From positions 1 to 7,723 of the forward strand of contig JAVEEO010000314.1 of NCBI GenBank assembly GCA_030840415.1: a DNA stretch of 7,723 nt, read 5' to 3'. The notes beneath the pieces were generated by a model. It had not been told where the DNA came from. It did not search any database and saw only the letters and a program-made list of their open reading frames with translations. The first letter of the stretch is position 1, and each line of letters opens with the position of its first letter. The DNA comes from Pseudonocardiales bacterium (GTDB lineage Bacteria > Actinomycetota > Actinomycetes > Mycobacteriales > Jatrophihabitantaceae). The translations under genes were made by a program, and so were the position numbers. Shown here piece by piece: positions 5,126 to 7,723 of this stretch.

Positions 5126-6868
5126 TCAGCGGTGACACGCCCTTCCCGCCGCGGGCGCCGGATCCGGCGACGATCCACCGTCCTGCGACGACCCGCTGGC
5201 AGCAACGGCACCGCGAGGTCCATACGCGGTCAGGAACCGGTCCCGGAAGGCGTCCATCGGCCAGACCGGCGCGTCCGGGCCGGGTCGCAAGCCGCGCTGC
5301 CAGCCCCAGCCGGAGATCCGGGAGAGCACCGCCGGGTCATGGGCGATGATCGAGATCGGTACGTCCCGGCCGGGATTCGTGCCGGACACGATGGTGGCCG
5401 GTTGGTGATCACCCAGCACGATCAGCACCAGGTTGTCGTCGGGATAGGTCTGCACGAACGAGATCAGGGAGTTCAACGAGTACTCGATCGACTGCCCGTA
5501 GGCCGCACGGACCCGGTTGGGGTCCCGCCACACCCGGGTGGCAGACGCACCCGCCGCGGGCATCGGCGCGAACACCGAACCGTCGCCGATCGCCGACCAA
5601 TCCACCAGCCGGGGCAGCGGTGCCCATGGCGTGTGGCTCGAGACCAGGTCGATCTCGGCCATCACCGGAAGCCGGTCGCGGGGCGCGAGCTCGGAGCGCC
5701 GCAACGCCGCCAGGGTGTACTGGTCGGGCATGGTGGCGTAGCCGAACTTCGGTCCGGCGTAGCCGACGTTGCGGGCGTCATAGCTCTGGTCGTAGTGGTA
5801 GAACGAGCTCGCCTCCGGCCAGGCCTGCTCGTCGGACGGCACATCCGACACCGTCCGCCAGCCGGCCCGCCGGAATGCCACGCTCAGGGTCGAGCGCTTG
5901 CTGTCCATCAGCCGGTCGTAGCGCAACTGGTTGTCGATCCACATCCCGGACTGCAGCGTGGCGTGCGCCAGCCAGCTGATCCCGCCGAAGGTCGGCGAGG
6001 TGAGGAAGGCGCTGGCCGAACAGAAACCGGCCGCCGCCAACCGCTCGGTGCCGGCGTCCAGCACGGCATCGACTCCCGGAGCGAAGGATGAGCCCTGTAC
6101 CGCCACCCGACCGTAGCTCTCGACGAAAGCGATCAGTACGTCCTTGCCGCGCAGGCCGGTCAGCAACTGATCGGCCGGGGTGTCGTGTAACGGGTCGACG
6201 GCCACCGCCCGGGCGAACTGCCGTTCGGTGCCCAGCTCGGCGTGGGCCCGCTCGGCCCGATGCCAGACCAGGCCGGTGGCGTCGGTGGAGGCGATCGGCT
6301 CACCGTCGACCAGTTGCACCCCGAGCACCGCACAGTTCAACCACACCAGCCCCAGCACCGGGATCACCCGGGTGGCGCCGCCCCGATGCCGGTCCACCAG
6401 CCGGGCCAGCCGGAGCACCGCCAGGGGCATCGCGACCAGCACCGCGGCCATCAGGAACCCGGCGGCGATCAGCACCAGCATCGCCGGCCGCCGGCCGATC
6501 GAATCGCCGAGCAGGCTCGCTGCCGAGTCGAGGTAGCCACGGTCGACCACCGGGTCGAACGGCCGGCCCAGAGCCGCGACGAAGCCGAGATCGAGCAGCT
6601 TCAGCACCAGCAGCACCCCGAGGACCACCCCGGCGAGCACCACCACCAACTGCCGGGGCCGCCCTCGCAGCACCAGGAGGGCCGCGAGCAGGCACAACCC
6701 CTCGACCGGCAACCGCACGAAGGCGGCGGGGGTCAGTTGGCTCGGACGGTTCGGCGCCACCAGGACTAGCTCCACCAGCAGGACTGCCAGCACGGTCAGC
6801 AGGCCGGCCCCGGTCGCGCGCACCCTCGACCCGGCACGCTGGTCGGGACCGGGCGGCCGAACGGTCAC
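5126..6868 (-). CDS. LtaS-like membrane phosphotransferase (alkaline phosphatase/sulfatase superfamily)
   Basis: This 580-residue protein starts at GTG (6866-6868), whose GTGA overlaps the stop of the upstream gene. The frame is open further upstream, but that part is antisense-like Arg/Gly-rich and lies inside the upstream gene. About five membrane helices (roughly 21-38, 52-68, 72-92, 128-152, 168-188) precede an extracellular domain, as in lipoteichoic acid synthase LtaS. Catalytic landmarks are Glu250 in FVESYG (metal ligand), SPTFGG with Thr293 as likely nucleophile, His412 in SSHTPW, and Asp487-His488 in LGDHQP (metal ligands). They correspond to the Glu, Thr, His and Asp-His set of LtaS. 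Inferred reaction: transfer of a phospho-alcohol group such as glycerol phosphate from a phospholipid to an envelope acceptor; a sulfatase or phosphodiesterase activity cannot be excluded. The tail (551-580) is low-complexity Gly/Ser/Pro. Confidence 0.88.
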   Translation of the reverse strand: MTVRPPGPDQRAGSRVRATGAGLLTVLAVLLVELVLVAPNRPSQLTPAAFVRLPVEGLCLLAALLVLRGRPRQLVVVLAGVVLGVLLVLKLLDLGFVAALGRPFDPVVDRGYLDSAASLLGDSIGRRPAMLVLIAAGFLMAAVLVAMPLAVLRLARLVDRHRGGATRVIPVLGLVWLNCAVLGVQLVDGEPIASTDATGLVWHRAERAHAELGTERQFARAVAVDPLHDTPADQLLTGLRGKDVLIAFVESYGRVAVQGSSFAPGVDAVLDAGTERLAAAGFCSASAFLTSPTFGGISWLAHATLQSGMWIDNQLRYDRLMDSKRSTLSVAFRRAGWRTVSDVPSDEQAWPEASSFYHYDQSYDARNVGYAGPKFGYATMPDQYTLAALRRSELAPRDRLPVMAEIDLVSSHTPWAPLPRLVDWSAIGDGSVFAPMPAAGASATRVWRDPNRVRAAYGQSIEYSLNSLISFVQTYPDDNLVLIVLGDHQPATIVSGTNPGRDVPISIIAHDPAVLSRISGWGWQRGLRPGPDAPVWPMDAFRDRFLTAYGPRGAVAASGSSQDGGSSPDPAPAAGRACHR

Positions 6869-7599
6869 GCGGCCGGCACCCGCTCGCGGTGCGGAGCGAG
6901 GACGACCGGGCCCGGGGCGCGGTGGTATTGCCACTTCTGCCACGCCTCCCGTCCGAACGACTCGGCCAGCAGCACCAGAGCCACCGCGACCGCGACCGCG
7001 CACACCGGTCGCGGCGCCACGCCGGCTGTCACCACGGTCAACACCACGCCCTGGATCGCCGCGACCACCTTGCACCAGTGGCGCGGCGGCGCGGGCTCAC
7101 GCAGCCAGGCCCACCGCCGGCCGGCCGCGACGAAGGCATAGCGGGCCAGCCCGATCAGCAGCACCCACAGCCCGAGCGAACGCGCCACCTCGATGCTCAG
7201 CACCAGGATCAGGAACGCGTCGACGTCCTGGTCGAACCGGGCGCCGAGCTCGGAGGTGGTTCCGGTGCGGCGGGCCACCCAGCCGTCGACGCCGTCCAGC
7301 ACCAGGGCGGTGGCGGCCAGCAGCACCACGGCCGGCAGCGGCGGACGGGTCGAGTCCGCGACCAGGGCCAGCACCGCGCCGATCAGGACGGCCCGAGCCA
7401 GCGTCACCCGGTCGGCCGGTCCCAGCCGGAAAGTGCCGTGCCGCTTCAGCGCCCGGGCCAGCGTCGCGCTCGCGATCACCGCGCAGCCGACGCCGACCGT
7501 CCAGCCCACGGCACCGAGCCCCACCGTCACGGTGAGCATGCCGAGCAGGGCGAGCAGCGCGGTCAGCCCGATCACCGGGCCGGCGGAAACCGGGCGCAC
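6865..7599 (-). CDS. CDP-alcohol phosphatidyltransferase family membrane protein
   Basis: This 244-residue protein starts at GTG (7597-7599) with AGGGAGG just upstream. The full family signature DxxDGxxARx8GxxxDxxxD is present: Asp102, Asp105, Gly106, Ala109, Arg110, Gly119, Asp123 and Asp127. The Asp residues bind the catalytic metals, and the last is the likely base. RLGPADRVTLAR (58-69) is the usual entry helix; about 55 hydrophobic residues with two helices precede it, an N-terminal extension compared with small family members. Further helices lie at about 86-101, 128-158, 177-193 and 198-212. The reaction is displacement of CMP from a CDP-alcohol (usually CDP-diacylglycerol) by an alcohol; the substrate here cannot be read from the sequence. 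The 4-bp overlap with the LtaS-like gene indicates translational coupling and a joint envelope-lipid role. This is the first gene of the probable operon. Confidence 0.93.
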   Translation of the reverse strand: MRPVSAGPVIGLTALLALLGMLTVTVGLGAVGWTVGVGCAVIASATLARALKRHGTFRLGPADRVTLARAVLIGAVLALVADSTRPPLPAVVLLAATALVLDGVDGWVARRTGTTSELGARFDQDVDAFLILVLSIEVARSLGLWVLLIGLARYAFVAAGRRWAWLREPAPPRHWCKVVAAIQGVVLTVVTAGVAPRPVCAVAVAVALVLLAESFGREAWQKWQYHRAPGPVVLAPHRERVPAA

Positions 7600-7603
7600 A
7601 GTG

Positions 7604-7610
7604 CCTCCCT
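7604..7610 (-). promoter_or_regulatory. Ribosome binding site of the phosphatidyltransferase gene
   Basis: AGGGAGG on the minus strand ends 4 nt before the GTG at 7597-7599. The match to the anti-Shine-Dalgarno is strong although the spacing is short, and it fixes this GTG as the start. Confidence 0.65.
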
Positions 7611-7650
7611 AGTAGGGGTTGCACCGGGGGATACGGGATCTGACATGGTT

Positions 7651-7669
7651 CGGTTCACCAGGCGAACCG
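7651..7669. other. Inverted repeat upstream of the operon
   Basis: CGGTTC (7651-7656) and GAACCG (7664-7669) are perfect inverse complements separated by 7 bp, about 50 bp upstream of the first operon gene. It could be an operator or the terminator stem of a gene beyond the right edge. No clear -10/-35 pair is visible in 7600-7723, and no gene can be supported there. Confidence 0.35.
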
Positions 7670-7723
7670 CCTCCAGACCGAGGGGCGGAACAACGCGGCG
7701 CGACTAGCGAGACCGGTGAGCGA

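Noticed and set aside
5104..5223. Extension of the YjbR-family protein by 40 residues
   Set aside because: The extra part overlaps the end of the LtaS-like gene, is Arg-rich, and is not part of the family domain.
3448..5349. A 633-codon open frame on the plus strand
   Set aside because: It lies antisense to the LigD-type polymerase and YjbR-family genes, whose motifs are clear. Its product is a Pro/Arg/His-rich composition typical of shadow frames in GC-rich DNA.
6869..7075. Extension of the LtaS-like protein to a start at 7075
   Set aside because: The added 69 residues lie wholly inside the upstream gene and are Arg/Gly-rich shadow sequence. The GTG overlapping the upstream stop gives a normal start before the first membrane helix.
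6088..7707. A 539-codon open frame on the plus strand
   Set aside because: It is antisense to the LtaS-like and CDP-alcohol transferase genes, is Arg/Pro-rich, and has no recognisable domain.

Overview
The window is GC-rich DNA with very strong G/C bias at third codon positions in the clear genes, frequent GTG starts, TANNNT-type -10 boxes and apparent leaderless genes. This points to a high-GC actinobacterium. The genus cannot be settled from the sequence. Nothing looks like phage, plasmid or insertion sequence; the content is chromosomal housekeeping and accessory metabolism.

Left part (1-2210, minus strand). The first 193 bases are the N-terminus of a lipoprotein that runs off the left edge. 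Positions 194-956 hold no intact gene. They do contain a small reading frame broken by one in-frame TGA (355-609), best read as a decayed or nonsense-interrupted GGPxDG-type small protein. Next is a polytopic membrane protein (957-1931) of unknown function, made of two related halves, with a promoter-like element and a potentially structured leader in front of it.

Middle (2211-3523). An exported lipoprotein version of the VanX-type D-Ala-D-Ala dipeptidase (minus) is divergent from a small VOC/glyoxalase-fold protein (plus). They share a 92-bp spacer. The VOC gene looks leaderless.

Right part (3538-7599, minus strand). Four genes lie head to tail and are probably one operon, transcribed in the order CDP-alcohol phosphatidyltransferase, LtaS-like membrane phosphotransferase (4-bp overlap), MmcQ/YjbR-family protein (22-bp gap), stand-alone LigD-type polymerase domain (126-bp gap with degenerate 21-bp repeats). 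The first two form a plausible envelope module: one makes a phospholipid-type product by CDP-alcohol chemistry, the other transfers a phospho-alcohol head group outside the membrane. The last two suggest DNA repair; no Ku, ligase or nuclease gene is in the window.

Most notable for follow-up: the interrupted small gene, the internal duplication of the membrane protein, the CDP-alcohol transferase/LtaS-like pair, and the in-frame heptad repeats between the YjbR and LigD-polymerase genes. I see no convincing evidence of an entirely new multi-gene system.
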